A DNA stretch of 52,754 nucleotides. Source: Betaproteobacteria bacterium (GTDB lineage: Bacteria; Pseudomonadota; Gammaproteobacteria; Burkholderiales; Burkholderiaceae_A). Shown here in pieces: positions 28,286 to 36,814 of the stretch. The notes beneath the pieces were generated by a model, which worked only from the letters and a program-made list of their open reading frames with translations, did no database searches and was not told the DNA's origin. Location of the stretch: contig VGHK01000014.1 in assembly GCA_016868305.1 (NCBI GenBank), positions 1 to 52,754 on the forward strand, read 5' to 3'. Numbering within the stretch: position 1 is the first letter of the stretch; every line of letters starts with the position of its first letter. A program made the translations under genes and the position numbers.

Positions 28286-29692
28286 CTACTGCGGCCAGGC
28301 ATCCAGTACGGCCGAGAGCCGCTGCTGCACCAGTTGCGGACCCAAAACCTCCATCACCTTATCAATCGACGGTGTCTCGGTTTTCCCCAACAGAATGACC
28401 CGCAGGGCCATGGCAAGCTGCGGCATCTTCAGTCCATGATCGGCTAGCACCGTCTTCATGGCCTGCGAGATCGCTGCTGCCGCAAACGGCTCAGGCAGTC
28501 GCGAAGCGAAGTCCCGCAAGGCCTTTGGAACCGCTCCTTGCAGCCGCTCGGTGAGCATTACGGGATCGGGCTGCACGGGGCTATAGAACATCGCTGAGGC
28601 CTCAGCGAGTGCAACCAGGGTATTGGCCCGTTCTTTAAGCAGGTCGCACACGGCATCAAGCCTTGGCAGACCCGGTAACACCCCCAGTTCGGCGGCAAGC
28701 CGGGGGGCCGTCTTCTGGGCCAGCACCGCTCCGGTCATCTGCCTCAGGTAGTGGTTGTTGAGCCACTGCAGCTTCTCAAAATCAAACTGCGCAGCCGACT
28801 TGCTGCAGCTCTCCAGGGCAAACCAGGATACAAACTCGTCCATGGAAAAGACCTCATCGTCGCCATGGCTCCAGCCCAGTCGAGCAAGGTAGTTACACAG
28901 CGCCTCGGGGAGATAGCCGTCTTCGTCATATTGCATGACCGAAACGGCCCCGTGACGCTTTGATAACTTCTCGCCATCCGGGCCATGGATCATGGGCAGA
29001 TGGGCGTAACTCGGAACACTGGCGCCGAGCGCCTTGAGGATATTGATCTGACGCGGGGTATTGTTGATATGGTCATCACCTCGAATCACATGGCTGATAC
29101 GCATATCCATGTCATCGACAACAACACAAAAGTTATAGGTGGGCGTGCCATCGGCACGGGCAATAATCAGGTCATCTAACTCGCTGTTAGAGATACTGAT
29201 CTGACCCTTCACACCGTCTTGCCAAGATACCGTGCCCTCATCCGGGTTACGAAACCGCACCACCGGCGCGCGGTCTGGTGGAACCACCAGACCCCGCCGC
29301 TGCGCCAGCTCGGGGCGCCAACGACCGTCATACCGGGGCTTGGCGCCACGGGCACGCTGCTCTTCACGCATCGCATCGAGCTCTTCTTTGCTGCTGTAGC
29401 AGTAATAGGCCTGCCCCGATTCGAGCATCTGGGTAATCACCTGCCGATACCGAGGCATGTGCTGCATCTGGTAGAACGGTCCTTCATCGGGATACAGCCC
29501 GAGCCAGGCCATGCCATCCAAAATTGCCTGCACCGCCTCGGGGGTGGAGCGCTCGAGATCGGTATCTTCGATACGCAGAATGAACTGACCACCATGCCGT
29601 CGGGCGTAGGCCCAGCAGTACAAGGCCGTTCGCGCCCCCCCAACATGCAGATATCCGGTGGGGCTGGGTGCAAAACGCGTTCGAACGATCAC
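28286..29692 (-). CDS. gltX: Glutamate-tRNA ligase
   Basis: Class I aminoacyl-tRNA synthetase. The HIGH equivalent is [14 protein letters not shown] and the KMSKS equivalent is [13 protein letters not shown] chose GTG 29692 (product [13 protein letters not shown], 468 residues) because a strong GGAGG lies 11 bases upstream; the longest start, a TTG at 29710, overlaps that site and so cannot use it. It is the most upstream gene of the minus-strand anabolic run. The divergent gap to the lipoprotein gene (29693-29802) contains TTATATTTT, a possible -10, but no well-spaced -35. Confidence 0.95.
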   Translation of the reverse strand: MIVRTRFAPSPTGYLHVGGARTALYCWAYARRHGGQFILRIEDTDLERSTPEAVQAILDGMAWLGLYPDEGPFYQMQHMPRYRQVITQMLESGQAYYCYSSKEELDAMREEQRARGAKPRYDGRWRPELAQRRGLVVPPDRAPVVRFRNPDEGTVSWQDGVKGQISISNSELDDLIIARADGTPTYNFCVVVDDMDMRISHVIRGDDHINNTPRQINILKALGASVPSYAHLPMIHGPDGEKLSKRHGAVSVMQYDEDGYLPEALCNYLARLGWSHGDDEVFSMDEFVSWFALESCSKSAAQFDFEKLQWLNNHYLRQMTGAVLAQKTAPRLAAELGVLPGLPRLDAVCDLLKERANTLVALAEASAMFYSPVQPDPVMLTERLQGAVPKALRDFASRLPEPFAAAAISQAMKTVLADHGLKMPQLAMALRVILLGKTETPSIDKVMEVLGPQLVQQRLSAVLDAWPQ

Positions 29693-29802
29693 GGGAATCA
29701 GTGCCTCCAAAAAACCAAAATATAACCCTGTTCCACGACAGAGCCCCTGACCAGAGTCAAACTTCAGGCGAACTTTTCGGGGCGGGTCCTATCAAAAAGT
29801 GT

Positions 29803-30129
29803 ATGGACACGCGCTTACCCTCAGTCTTTCTTCGGGCCAGTTCGATTGGCATCGTACTGGCCATTCTTGCTGCCTGTGGAAATGGTCGCGAAAAACCGCC
29901 CTCCACGCTTCGGCCCGATGCTGCGCAGAAGTCGCAGCAGGAACAGCAGGCCAAAAGAGAACGGGAAAAGCGTATTCGCAACACCCAAGACTGTTACATC
30001 GAAGAGCGCAGGCTCAACCCCAATCAGCACACCACCTGCATCTATCGCTGCCCCGACGGCAAAATAGAGAGCGAAAATGTGGCGCCTGGCTTCTACTGCC
30101 CCACCGTTCTCAATGTGATGAAGCGCTAG
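29803..30129 (+). CDS. Small lipoprotein of unknown function
   Basis: From ATG 29803 the product has 108 residues. It has a basic N-terminus (MDTRLPSVFLRA), a hydrophobic run and a lipobox LAACG, so it should be lipidated and exported. A charged, Gln/Lys/Arg-rich stretch follows (QKSQQEQQAKREREKR), likely a short helix. The C-terminal 45 residues carry four cysteines in a compact pattern (QDCYIEE, TTCIYRCPDG, FYCPT), which suggests two disulfides in the periplasm. I do not recognise the family. The frame is open upstream to 29668, but that part overlaps gltX. Confidence 0.75.
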   Translation: MDTRLPSVFLRASSIGIVLAILAACGNGREKPPSTLRPDAAQKSQQEQQAKREREKRIRNTQDCYIEERRLNPNQHTTCIYRCPDGKIESENVAPGFYCPTVLNVMKR

Positions 30130-30207
30130 CCTGCAGATCGCGGCGCAGCGCAGTCACAGTCCCGTCCGCAATTTTCGTCGGCCCGAACCCGTTTATCATG
30201 GCGGGCC

Positions 30208-30693
30208 ATGCCAAACATCGAATTTCAGGTCGACCGATCGGCCATCGACCGGCTCAGTCCATCGGCAACCACGCAGGAAAGACTGCGGCTTTTCAAAGAC
30301 CTGCAGCTGTCCGGTCCACAGCGTCTGCTCTATAAGCTCTGGGCCAGTAGGTCCCTTGCTACGGTGGTATTCCGGCCGAACCAGACGATCCAACATGCCG
30401 GCGAGATTCCCCATTCCGCGTATGTCGTACTCGCCGGTCGGGTACTGGTGCAGGAAAAGGATAAGACCTTTCTGCTCGGGCCTGGGGCAGTAATCGGCCT
30501 AGCCGAAGGGCTCTGCGAGATCCCTTGCCATCACAACTACCGCGCCACCGAGGTGGTCAACTGCAAAGAGATTCCGCTGGATACCGCGTGTCGCGAGGTA
30601 AGCCGCGTCAACGCGGGGCTCAAGGGCGTCTTTCGTCTCACCCTGCAAAAGATCCTCGTTGAGCGCGCCCAGATCCCGCTCTGGCTGAAATAG
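30208..30693 (+). CDS. Cyclic-nucleotide-binding-domain-like protein, single domain
   Basis: It has 161 residues with no signal peptide or membrane helix. The central part (about 50-130) reads as a CRP-type beta-roll: VVFRPNQTIQHAGEIPHSAYVVLAGRVLVQEK, then TFLLGPGAVIGLAEGL, and a RATEVVNC strand. The classical phosphate cassette FGE...RxA is only partly kept (GLAEG and RATE), so ligand binding is uncertain. There is no helix-turn-helix, so it is not a transcription factor of the CRP kind. It is followed one base later by a second protein with the same fold. The role is unknown. Confidence 0.75.
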   Translation: MPNIEFQVDRSAIDRLSPSATTQERLRLFKDLQLSGPQRLLYKLWASRSLATVVFRPNQTIQHAGEIPHSAYVVLAGRVLVQEKDKTFLLGPGAVIGLAEGLCEIPCHHNYRATEVVNCKEIPLDTACREVSRVNAGLKGVFRLTLQKILVERAQIPLWLK

Positions 30694-30694
30694 C

Positions 30695-31576
30695 ATGACA
30701 CCGGAGCCCGATCCCATCGATCGCGTCTTAAAAGACGCGGCAATCCGCAACACCGAGATCCGCGCCGAGACCCAGCAGGCCGCTATCGACCTAGAACGTC
30801 TTATTCAGTTTGTCGTGGGCTCAGACGAGATACCCGAGGAGTTTCGGCCGAAGTTGCTGGCAGAAAAACCCGACCTTCCCTGGTCTATTTCCAGCGAGTC
30901 TACAGCCAGTGCAAGGCCCGAAGGCCCCTCCAGCGACTTCGCACACCGTGCAACACCAGAAGTCTCCGCAAGCGACTTCGCAGCAGGCGCAACCCCGGAA
31001 CTTGGCCCCTCCAGCGACTTTGCAGCCGGTGCAGGGTCAGGGCCCGCTGCAGAGGAATCGGTTTTTTCGGGTGGCCCGAGCCGCACAAGCCGACACGACG
31101 ATGAACAGGACTTCTCTGCTGCAAAGACCCCTGCCGCAGACCGCGGTGGGCCAGGGCATGCTCCCCCCAACGAGCCGCCCACGCCCCTCGATCCGCAGAA
31201 TCTCAGGCCGGAAGACGGCGGCGTTGCCCTCGCCTATGCGGCCGGTGACATGCTCTTTTCCAAAGGAGATGCGGCCGAGTTATTTTTCGTTATCACCGAA
31301 GGACAGGTCTCGCTTTTTGAGCCCACCACCGGCTATGAAATGGCAGTCATCGGGCCCGGAGACTCCCTGGGTGAGCAGTCAATTCTCATGGGGGGCGTCC
31401 ATACCCTTTCTGCCCGAGCAGTAACGCGGGTGGTCTGTACCACGGTGCGTGCCGATAGGCTGAGAACCATTCTTGATCAACAGTCTGGGGTGGTGAGGCC
31501 TGTGTTTGAGGCAGTCTTGCTGCAGCTTTCCATGCATAACGAACTGCGTGCGCAAGGCAACCGGCTCAGCCTCTAA
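30695..31576 (+). CDS. Cyclic-nucleotide-binding-domain protein with repetitive linker
   Basis: It has 293 residues. The N-terminal 60 are helical and charged (TEIRAETQQAAIDLERLIQF). Residues 68-165 form a Ser/Ala/Pro-rich linker with three repeats of a SDFA-containing unit. The C-terminal 120 residues are a cNMP-binding beta-roll: AYAAGDMLFSKGDAAELFFVI, then TEGQVSLFEPTTGYE, IGPGDSLGEQSILMGG and SARAVTRVVC. This second copy keeps the GE and R of the phosphate cassette better than its neighbour. There is no DNA-binding domain. It starts one base after the stop of the upstream paralogue, so the two are coupled and may form a complex. Function unknown. Confidence 0.8.
   Translation: MTPEPDPIDRVLKDAAIRNTEIRAETQQAAIDLERLIQFVVGSDEIPEEFRPKLLAEKPDLPWSISSESTASARPEGPSSDFAHRATPEVSASDFAAGATPELGPSSDFAAGAGSGPAAEESVFSGGPSRTSRHDDEQDFSAAKTPAADRGGPGHAPPNEPPTPLDPQNLRPEDGGVALAYAAGDMLFSKGDAAELFFVITEGQVSLFEPTTGYEMAVIGPGDSLGEQSILMGGVHTLSARAVTRVVCTTVRADRLRTILDQQSGVVRPVFEAVLLQLSMHNELRAQGNRLSL
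30924..31040 (+). repeat. Three in-frame tandem repeats in the cNMP-protein linker
   Basis: The core AGCGACTT occurs at 30932, 30971 and 31013, spaced 39 and 42 bases apart, each inside a longer similar block (CCCCTCCAGCGACTT in copies one and three). The encoded units are PSSDFAHRATPEV, SASDFAAGATPELG and PSSDFAAGAGSG. Period is a multiple of three, so length can vary without a frameshift. Confidence 0.85.
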
Positions 31577-31587
31577 AAAGACAATCT

Positions 31588-32499
31588 ATGATCGCGTTCT
31601 ATACCGATCGGTTCGTCCTGCCACTGCCCCAAGGCCATCGGTTTCCCATGGAAAAATACCGGCTGCTTCGGGAACGGGTTGCCTCTGAACTCCCCGACAT
31701 CAGTCTTCAAGAACCCCCCGCCGCAACGGATCGGGAGCTCTTGCGCATTCACAGGCCCAGCTATGTGCAGAGGCTTGTGTCAGGCAGTCTTTCGCAGGCG
31801 GAACAAAAGATCATCGGATTTCCTTGGTCAGCGGCCATGGTCGAGCGATCCCGGCGATCCGCCGGTGCCACCCTTGCGGCCTGTCGTGCCGCGGTTTCCG
31901 CCCGAACCATCGCGGTCAATCTCGCAGGGGGAACCCATCACGCCTATCCGGATCGTGGCGAGGGGTTCTGCTGCTTTAACGATGCGGCAGTAGCAGCCAG
32001 GACCATGCAGGCCGAAGGGCTCGCCCAAAAGGTGTTAATTCTCGACCTAGATGTGCATCAGGGAAACGGCACGGCGGTCTGCTTTCAGAACGATCCCAGT
32101 ATATTTACTGCCTCTATTCATGGTGAGAATAACTACCCCTTTCAGAAAGAGGTCTCCGATCTCGACCGCAGCCTGCCAAACGGCACCTCGGACGCCGACT
32201 ACCTGGAATGCCTGGAGAACGTGCTGCTCGAGATTAGCCAACGATTCGCACCCGACCTCATGATCTATCTTGCCGGCGCAGACCCCCTGGCCTCTGACAG
32301 ACTGGGGCGACTATCGCTGTCCCATGAGGGGCTGCGTGCCCGGGACCAACAGGTGCTGGCCTTCGCCCAAGCCCGTAACCTACCAACTGCCGTGACCATG
32401 GCCGGCGGCTATGCCCAGCCCATTTCAGATACGGTTGTGGCCCATTTCAACACCGTTGCGCTTTGCTATGAGGCCTTCTGTACCCGCGCTGAGCCATGA
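31588..32499 (+). CDS. Histone-deacetylase-fold amidohydrolase (acetylpolyamine/acuC-like)
   Basis: Zinc hydrolase of the arginase/deacetylase superfamily that removes acetyl or related acyl groups from amines. It has 303 residues. The catalytic histidine pair is H117-H118 (GGTHHAYPDRGEGFC). Zinc ligands are D155 and H157 (LDLDVHQGNGTA) and D232 (AGADPLASD), and the transition-state tyrosine is Y275 (AGGYAQP). All essential residues are present, so it should be active. The bacterial substrates of this branch are usually acetylpolyamines or acetylated proteins; the sequence does not decide. It lies 11 bases after the second cNMP-binding protein, in the same operon, and is convergent with the enolase paralogue. 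Confidence 0.92.
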   Translation: MIAFYTDRFVLPLPQGHRFPMEKYRLLRERVASELPDISLQEPPAATDRELLRIHRPSYVQRLVSGSLSQAEQKIIGFPWSAAMVERSRRSAGATLAACRAAVSARTIAVNLAGGTHHAYPDRGEGFCCFNDAAVAARTMQAEGLAQKVLILDLDVHQGNGTAVCFQNDPSIFTASIHGENNYPFQKEVSDLDRSLPNGTSDADYLECLENVLLEISQRFAPDLMIYLAGADPLASDRLGRLSLSHEGLRARDQQVLAFAQARNLPTAVTMAGGYAQPISDTVVAHFNTVALCYEAFCTRAEP

Positions 32500-32520
32500 A
32501 AGGCCTTGGCGCTTAACCCC

Positions 32521-33819
32521 TCAGGCCTGACCCGGATTGCGCAGACAACCCGGCAGGCCCGATCGACCGGCATACACCGCATGGGCGCCGAGGGCCTCTT
32601 CAATGCGCAGCGCCTCGTTCCACTTTGCCATGCGCTCAGAGCGGGCGAAGGACCCCACCTTCAGTTGCCCCGCATTCCATCCAATAGCCAGGTGCACGAT
32701 CATCACGTCTTCGGTTTCGCCAGAACGGGCAGAAACCACCTTGCCCCAGCCAAACCGGTTGGCCGCCTGCATGGCAGAAAAAGTCTCTGATATGGTTCCC
32801 ACCTGATTGGGCTTTAGCAATACCGCATTGCATGCGCCCTGCTCGGCTGCCGCATTCACCAGTTCGGCGCGTGTGACCAGGTAGTCATCTCCGACAATTT
32901 GAATGTGATCGCCCCAGCGCTGTGTGAATGCCTGCATGCCAGGCGTATCGTCTTCTGCCACGGGGTCTTCAATCGAAAGAATCGGGTAGCGGTCAATCCA
33001 GCCCGAGAGCACCTCGATCCATTCGTCTGTTGTATAACGCCTTCCTTCTAGCCCAAGCTGATAAAAGCCCCCGTGACGAAACTCCGATGCCGCAATATCC
33101 AGAGAAATCGCCACCTGATCAAACCGATAGCCCGCCCGGGTAATGGCACGGGCAAGCATCTCAAGGGCCTGCTCGTTTGAGTCAAAGTCAGGCCACCAGC
33201 CCCCCTCATCGGCCACTCCGGCCCGCCTGCCCTGCTCCTGCATTAACTGACCCGCCGTTCGATAGACCTCTGCGGTCATTACCATGGCCTCATCGAATGA
33301 CTGCGCTCCAACAGGCATAACCAGGAAATCCTGAATATCCACACGCCGACCGGCATGGGCGCCGCCCCCGAAGATTTGAATCTCTGGCAGCGGAAGCCGA
33401 ACCTCCGCACCCGCAGACAGATACTTCCAGATCGGCAAAGACGCGTCTCTCGCGGCTGCATCAAGAACAGCAAAGGAAGTGGCAATCAGGGCGTTCCCAC
33501 CTATCTCGTGGCGGGTCGCAGAGGGGTCAAGTGCCATGAGCCTCTGATCAATAGAGAGACGATCGGCAATCGGCATGCCCCGAATCGCTGGGGCGATATG
33601 CGCGCGAATATTGTGCAGGGCCTTCTGTACGTCCATCCCCCCAAGGCTCTCACCGCCGTCTCGGAGGTCAACTGCCTCGCGGCTTCCCCGTGAGGCGCCT
33701 GCCGGTGCAACACCCCTGCCGACAACGCCGTTAGACAGACCCACCTCCACCTCAACTGTTGGACGCCCCCGGGAATCCCAGATGCGGCGGGCATGCACTG
33801 CCTGTACTAGGTGAGCCAT
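32521..33819 (-). CDS. Divergent enolase-family protein
   Basis: It has 432 residues and the full enolase fold. Kept: the metal ligands D241, E284 and D311; E205 in ADEGG; catalytic base K336 (LLKPNQ); R365 and S366; K387. Changed: A40 where enolase has the mobile-loop serine that binds the second magnesium (AGASRG instead of SGASTG); D164 in place of the catalytic glutamate of the QEF motif; A364 in place of the histidine in SHRSGETED. So it can probably still form an enolate but is unlikely to be the glycolytic enolase. The N-terminus overlaps the upstream kinase gene by 13 bases, so the two are coupled. Not called eno for these reasons; a true eno is expected elsewhere in the genome. Confidence 0.85.
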   Translation of the reverse strand: MAHLVQAVHARRIWDSRGRPTVEVEVGLSNGVVGRGVAPAGASRGSREAVDLRDGGESLGGMDVQKALHNIRAHIAPAIRGMPIADRLSIDQRLMALDPSATRHEIGGNALIATSFAVLDAAARDASLPIWKYLSAGAEVRLPLPEIQIFGGGAHAGRRVDIQDFLVMPVGAQSFDEAMVMTAEVYRTAGQLMQEQGRRAGVADEGGWWPDFDSNEQALEMLARAITRAGYRFDQVAISLDIAASEFRHGGFYQLGLEGRRYTTDEWIEVLSGWIDRYPILSIEDPVAEDDTPGMQAFTQRWGDHIQIVGDDYLVTRAELVNAAAEQGACNAVLLKPNQVGTISETFSAMQAANRFGWGKVVSARSGETEDVMIVHLAIGWNAGQLKVGSFARSERMAKWNEALRIEEALGAHAVYAGRSGLPGCLRNPGQA

Positions 33820-34889
33820 GCGTTATTACTCCAATCGAGAAGAAGATCTGACGGTGACGCCGAGGGCCTGAGAAGATGCGCAATAGCAAAAGCCCGCACC
33901 CGCTCTTGGTCACGAGGGTCGGTCAGGTATTCCACGGGCGACTTACCATCGACGCGGGCGAGCAACATGGCGGCCAGAAGCTCCGCAACCCTGCCATGAA
34001 ACTGCTCCAAGGGCTCCCACGCCACATGCGCCGCATAGGCCTGCATCAGTCGCGTAAAGCTGAGAAAAAACTGGCTACGGTATTCCGGCTGCCAGACCGA
34101 CTTGAGCAACAGATGATTCAGGCAGAAGGCAAGGTCGAATGCAGGATCGCCATAGACGGCACACTCGGCATCCAGAAACACTGGGCCATTTGGACCCACC
34201 AGTATGTTTTTAGGGCTTACATCCCCGTGCACCAGGGCCCTGCGCATCTGGTGTGTGCGATCTACCAATGCCATTAACACCGGGGCCACAGAAGCATGCC
34301 TTTGCGAAGCAGCAACAAAGTATGGATCCAGACGCAGGGCATAGAACTGGTCCTGATTTGCAAACGCTTCTGCAACATCGGCTCGGTTGGCAGTTACCGC
34401 ATGAATCCTTCCAAGACGATCACCCACCGCTTCCGCGGTATTCCCATCTACCTGGCCGTCGCGAAGCTGCCCCTTCCATACCGGATAGTCCTCTTCTGGA
34501 AGGTATTGCATTGCGAAGCTCTGTGTCGCCAAGTCTTGCCCCAAGACCCGGGGCACCCAGGCGGGATCAATCGCCGAGACCCGTTGAATCCAGGCAACCT
34601 CGGCCTGGTTGCGCTCCACAGGAGCATGCCAGACCGCAGCCACTCTGAGTTGGGGCAGGGCTCTTTTAACGCAAAAACGAGACTCGCCTGAGTCAACACG
34701 CACAATAACCGAGGAGACCCCCCCGACCAGAGGCGTTAGCTGTGGGCTCTGGCGCCCCCGCCCCAGACCCATACGGTCTATAGCGTCATGCAAGACAGCG
34801 CGCTCAGCATCGGAAATTTCCATAGCCATGAAGTATCGCGTAAAAACGCTTGGCGCCAGGCGAAAAGCCTTTGATACACCGTAAGCCAC
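33807..34889 (-). CDS. Small-molecule kinase of the APH / methylthioribose-kinase-like family
   Basis: Protein-kinase-like fold phosphotransferase. The N-lobe has VGGVSSVIVRVDSGESRFCVKRALPQLR, with the ATP lysine in VKRA. The catalytic loop is VHGDVSPKNILV and the metal site FLDAECAVYGDPAFDLAF. The VKxALP and DAE/GDPAFDL patterns recall methylthioribose kinase more than aminoglycoside kinases. The longest start is GTG 34889, three bases after the preceding stop (360 residues); ATG 34829 or 34823 (MAMEISDAERAV) would remove about 20 poorly structured residues and may be the true start. The substrate is unknown; the coupled enolase paralogue suggests a hydroxy acid. Confidence 0.85.
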   Translation of the reverse strand: MAYGVSKAFRLAPSVFTRYFMAMEISDAERAVLHDAIDRMGLGRGRQSPQLTPLVGGVSSVIVRVDSGESRFCVKRALPQLRVAAVWHAPVERNQAEVAWIQRVSAIDPAWVPRVLGQDLATQSFAMQYLPEEDYPVWKGQLRDGQVDGNTAEAVGDRLGRIHAVTANRADVAEAFANQDQFYALRLDPYFVAASQRHASVAPVLMALVDRTHQMRRALVHGDVSPKNILVGPNGPVFLDAECAVYGDPAFDLAFCLNHLLLKSVWQPEYRSQFFLSFTRLMQAYAAHVAWEPLEQFHGRVAELLAAMLLARVDGKSPVEYLTDPRDQERVRAFAIAHLLRPSASPSDLLLDWSNNAWLT

Positions 34890-34892
34890 GTA

Positions 34893-35327
34893 TTAACTGA
34901 CGGCAAGCATCAGCACCAGATACCGCCCTGTCTTGGCCAGGCCTACCAGCAGCAGAAAACGCCAGAAAGGCTCTCGCATCACCCCGGCAGCAACCGTAAT
35001 CGGATCACCAATAACAGGCATCCAGCTTAGAAGAAGAGACCATCGTCCCCACCGGGCATACCAGGCCTGCGCGCGGGCTAGGGCCTGCGGACCCACCGGA
35101 AACCAGCGGCGGCCTTTAAACCGCTCCAGGCCGCGCCCCAATAGCCAGTTCACCACAGCACCCAAAGTATTCCCAAGGCTTGCCACAGTAAGTAGCGCCA
35201 GCGCCGGAGCCGCTTCAGCAATCAGATAGGCCATAAACACGGCCTCGGACTGCATGGGAAGAATAGTTGCGGCAACTAAGGCCGAGAGAAATAGGCTGCC
35301 GTAGACCGCCAGTTCAGAGAGCACCAT
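34893..35327 (-). CDS. YqaA/DedA-like membrane protein
   Basis: It has 144 residues and about four hydrophobic helices in the SNARE-associated/VTT fold. Diagnostic parts are FLSALVAATILPMQSEAVFM, LGNTLGAVVNWLLGRGLERF and RWGRWSLLLSWMPVIGDPITVAAGVMR (helix, LSW and GDP motif). YqaA relatives are small DedA-family proteins linked to lipid or proton handling at the inner membrane; exact role unknown. It starts five bases after the histidine kinase stop and is followed three bases later by the kinase-like gene. Confidence 0.87.
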   Translation of the reverse strand: MVLSELAVYGSLFLSALVAATILPMQSEAVFMAYLIAEAAPALALLTVASLGNTLGAVVNWLLGRGLERFKGRRWFPVGPQALARAQAWYARWGRWSLLLSWMPVIGDPITVAAGVMREPFWRFLLLVGLAKTGRYLVLMLAVS

Positions 35328-35332
35328 ACGGC

Positions 35333-36814
35333 TTACCCCAGGGACTGACCTGGCGCATGGTCACGGGCCGGATCGTGCAGCGGAAAGGCCACCTCCACCA
35401 AGGCGCCATCGGGCGCATGACCATCAGACCAGGTAAGCATGCCACCGTGGCTCTGAGCCACTAGCCGGGACAGCCAGAGCCCTACGCCGGAGCCATCTGG
35501 CTTTGAACTGAAAAAAACCTGCGGATCCTGCGGGCTGAACTGGTTTGGGAACCCCGGCCCGTCATCCCGCACAGTAACTACCACGCGGTCCTGCCGCCTT
35601 GCGACGGACAGCCAGATGTTTCCCTTTTTATGGCTATCGCGAATCGCCTCTATTGCGTTATTGAGCAGGTTTAACAGCAAGGATTGAATCTGCACCTTGT
35701 CACCCTTAATAATCGATCGATCGACAAAATCCTGGTGCAGAAGAATCTGTTCCTCCCGGCAGTGGCTTTCCACGATTGCGGCCACCGACGCGGCAAGATC
35801 AGACAGAACAAGCGGCTCATGCACCGTAGCACCCTTTTGAAACAGGCTGCGAAGCCGGCTTACCACCCCATAAAGACGCTCCGACTCAGAGGTAACCTCG
35901 CGCAAGGCGTCGTGCGCTGCCTCAGAACCCGGTAAGGTAGGCAATACCCTTTCGACAAACCCAAGGTTAAGACGTATCGCGGTAAGCGGCTGGCTAAGTT
36001 CGTGGGTAAGGCTACCTGCCAACATTCCGAGCCCTGAGACAGTATTCATCACCGAGACCCGCTTAAGATGGTCATTACGCTCCTCAAGAACCTTTTGCAG
36101 CTGCTGGTTGATCTGCTCGGCATCCACCAGCTGATCCATCACCCGTTGCTTCTGAACCGCAAGGCGTTCGACCCGCAGCTGAAAAAATCCGAAATGCCCG
36201 ATGACAAACCCAATAAGGGCCAGCAATAAAATTACTGACTGATCAACACTTGGATGAAAAGTATCCTGCCGGCCATCGATATCTGCCATAAGGCCCAAGG
36301 CTCTCACCAGAAATCCAAAGCCGATCATGAGACCCATTACCGCTAAGAGCAAGGCACCCGACCTACCCGTAACCCGGGATACTCGCACCGCCTGCACCGC
36401 AAACTCCAAGAAAAAATATAGGTGAACCAGATTCACGAAAATCATGCGATGAGCAGGCTCGGTGTCAGTCACCACCATGGTCCCGAAGACGCCCAGATAC
36501 AGGGCAGCAACCACCCCATAGCGCCTCAGAAGGCTCTGTTGCATCGTGTGGGCCGGTAGATCCTGCTCCATCATCAGAACCGCGGCGCGACAGAGATATG
36601 CCGCCGCAAAGGCCGTATGGGCCAGGAAGAAACTCATCCAGTCGGGCACCACGCCACGCAGACCCACCAGCACCGCCCCCAGCCCCATGGATATCCAGGC
36701 CAGGTTCCAGACCAGTGTCTGCCGATCGGATTTAGAACGGATCGCCAGATAAAGCGTAAAGGGCACTGCCAGATAGACAATACCCACCACCAGGTACATC
36801 GTTCTAATGTCCAT
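35333..36814 (-). CDS. Membrane sensor histidine kinase, orphan
   Basis: It has 493 residues. The first 215 contain six to seven helices (YLVVGIVYLAVPFTLYLAI to ILLLALIGFVIGHFGFF) with almost no periplasmic loop, so the sensor probably reads the membrane or a small lipophilic signal. A coiled coil follows (RLAVQKQRVMDQLVDAEQIN). The phospho-acceptor is H271 in GSLTHELSQPLTAI, then the N box LLNLLNNAIEAIRD and the G boxes VRDDGPGF and GSGVGLWLS. No receiver domain or response-regulator gene is nearby. It is the first gene of the minus-strand set that includes YqaA, the kinase and the enolase paralogue; whether these share a signal is not known. Confidence 0.92.
   Translation of the reverse strand: MDIRTMYLVVGIVYLAVPFTLYLAIRSKSDRQTLVWNLAWISMGLGAVLVGLRGVVPDWMSFFLAHTAFAAAYLCRAAVLMMEQDLPAHTMQQSLLRRYGVVAALYLGVFGTMVVTDTEPAHRMIFVNLVHLYFFLEFAVQAVRVSRVTGRSGALLLAVMGLMIGFGFLVRALGLMADIDGRQDTFHPSVDQSVILLLALIGFVIGHFGFFQLRVERLAVQKQRVMDQLVDAEQINQQLQKVLEERNDHLKRVSVMNTVSGLGMLAGSLTHELSQPLTAIRLNLGFVERVLPTLPGSEAAHDALREVTSESERLYGVVSRLRSLFQKGATVHEPLVLSDLAASVAAIVESHCREEQILLHQDFVDRSIIKGDKVQIQSLLLNLLNNAIEAIRDSHKKGNIWLSVARRQDRVVVTVRDDGPGFPNQFSPQDPQVFFSSKPDGSGVGLWLSRLVAQSHGGMLTWSDGHAPDGALVEVAFPLHDPARDHAPGQSLG

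Noticed and set aside
32521-33819. Calling this gene the glycolytic enolase
   Set aside because: Three active-site positions differ from the canonical enzyme (A40, D164, A364), and the operon context with a kinase is not that of a housekeeping eno.
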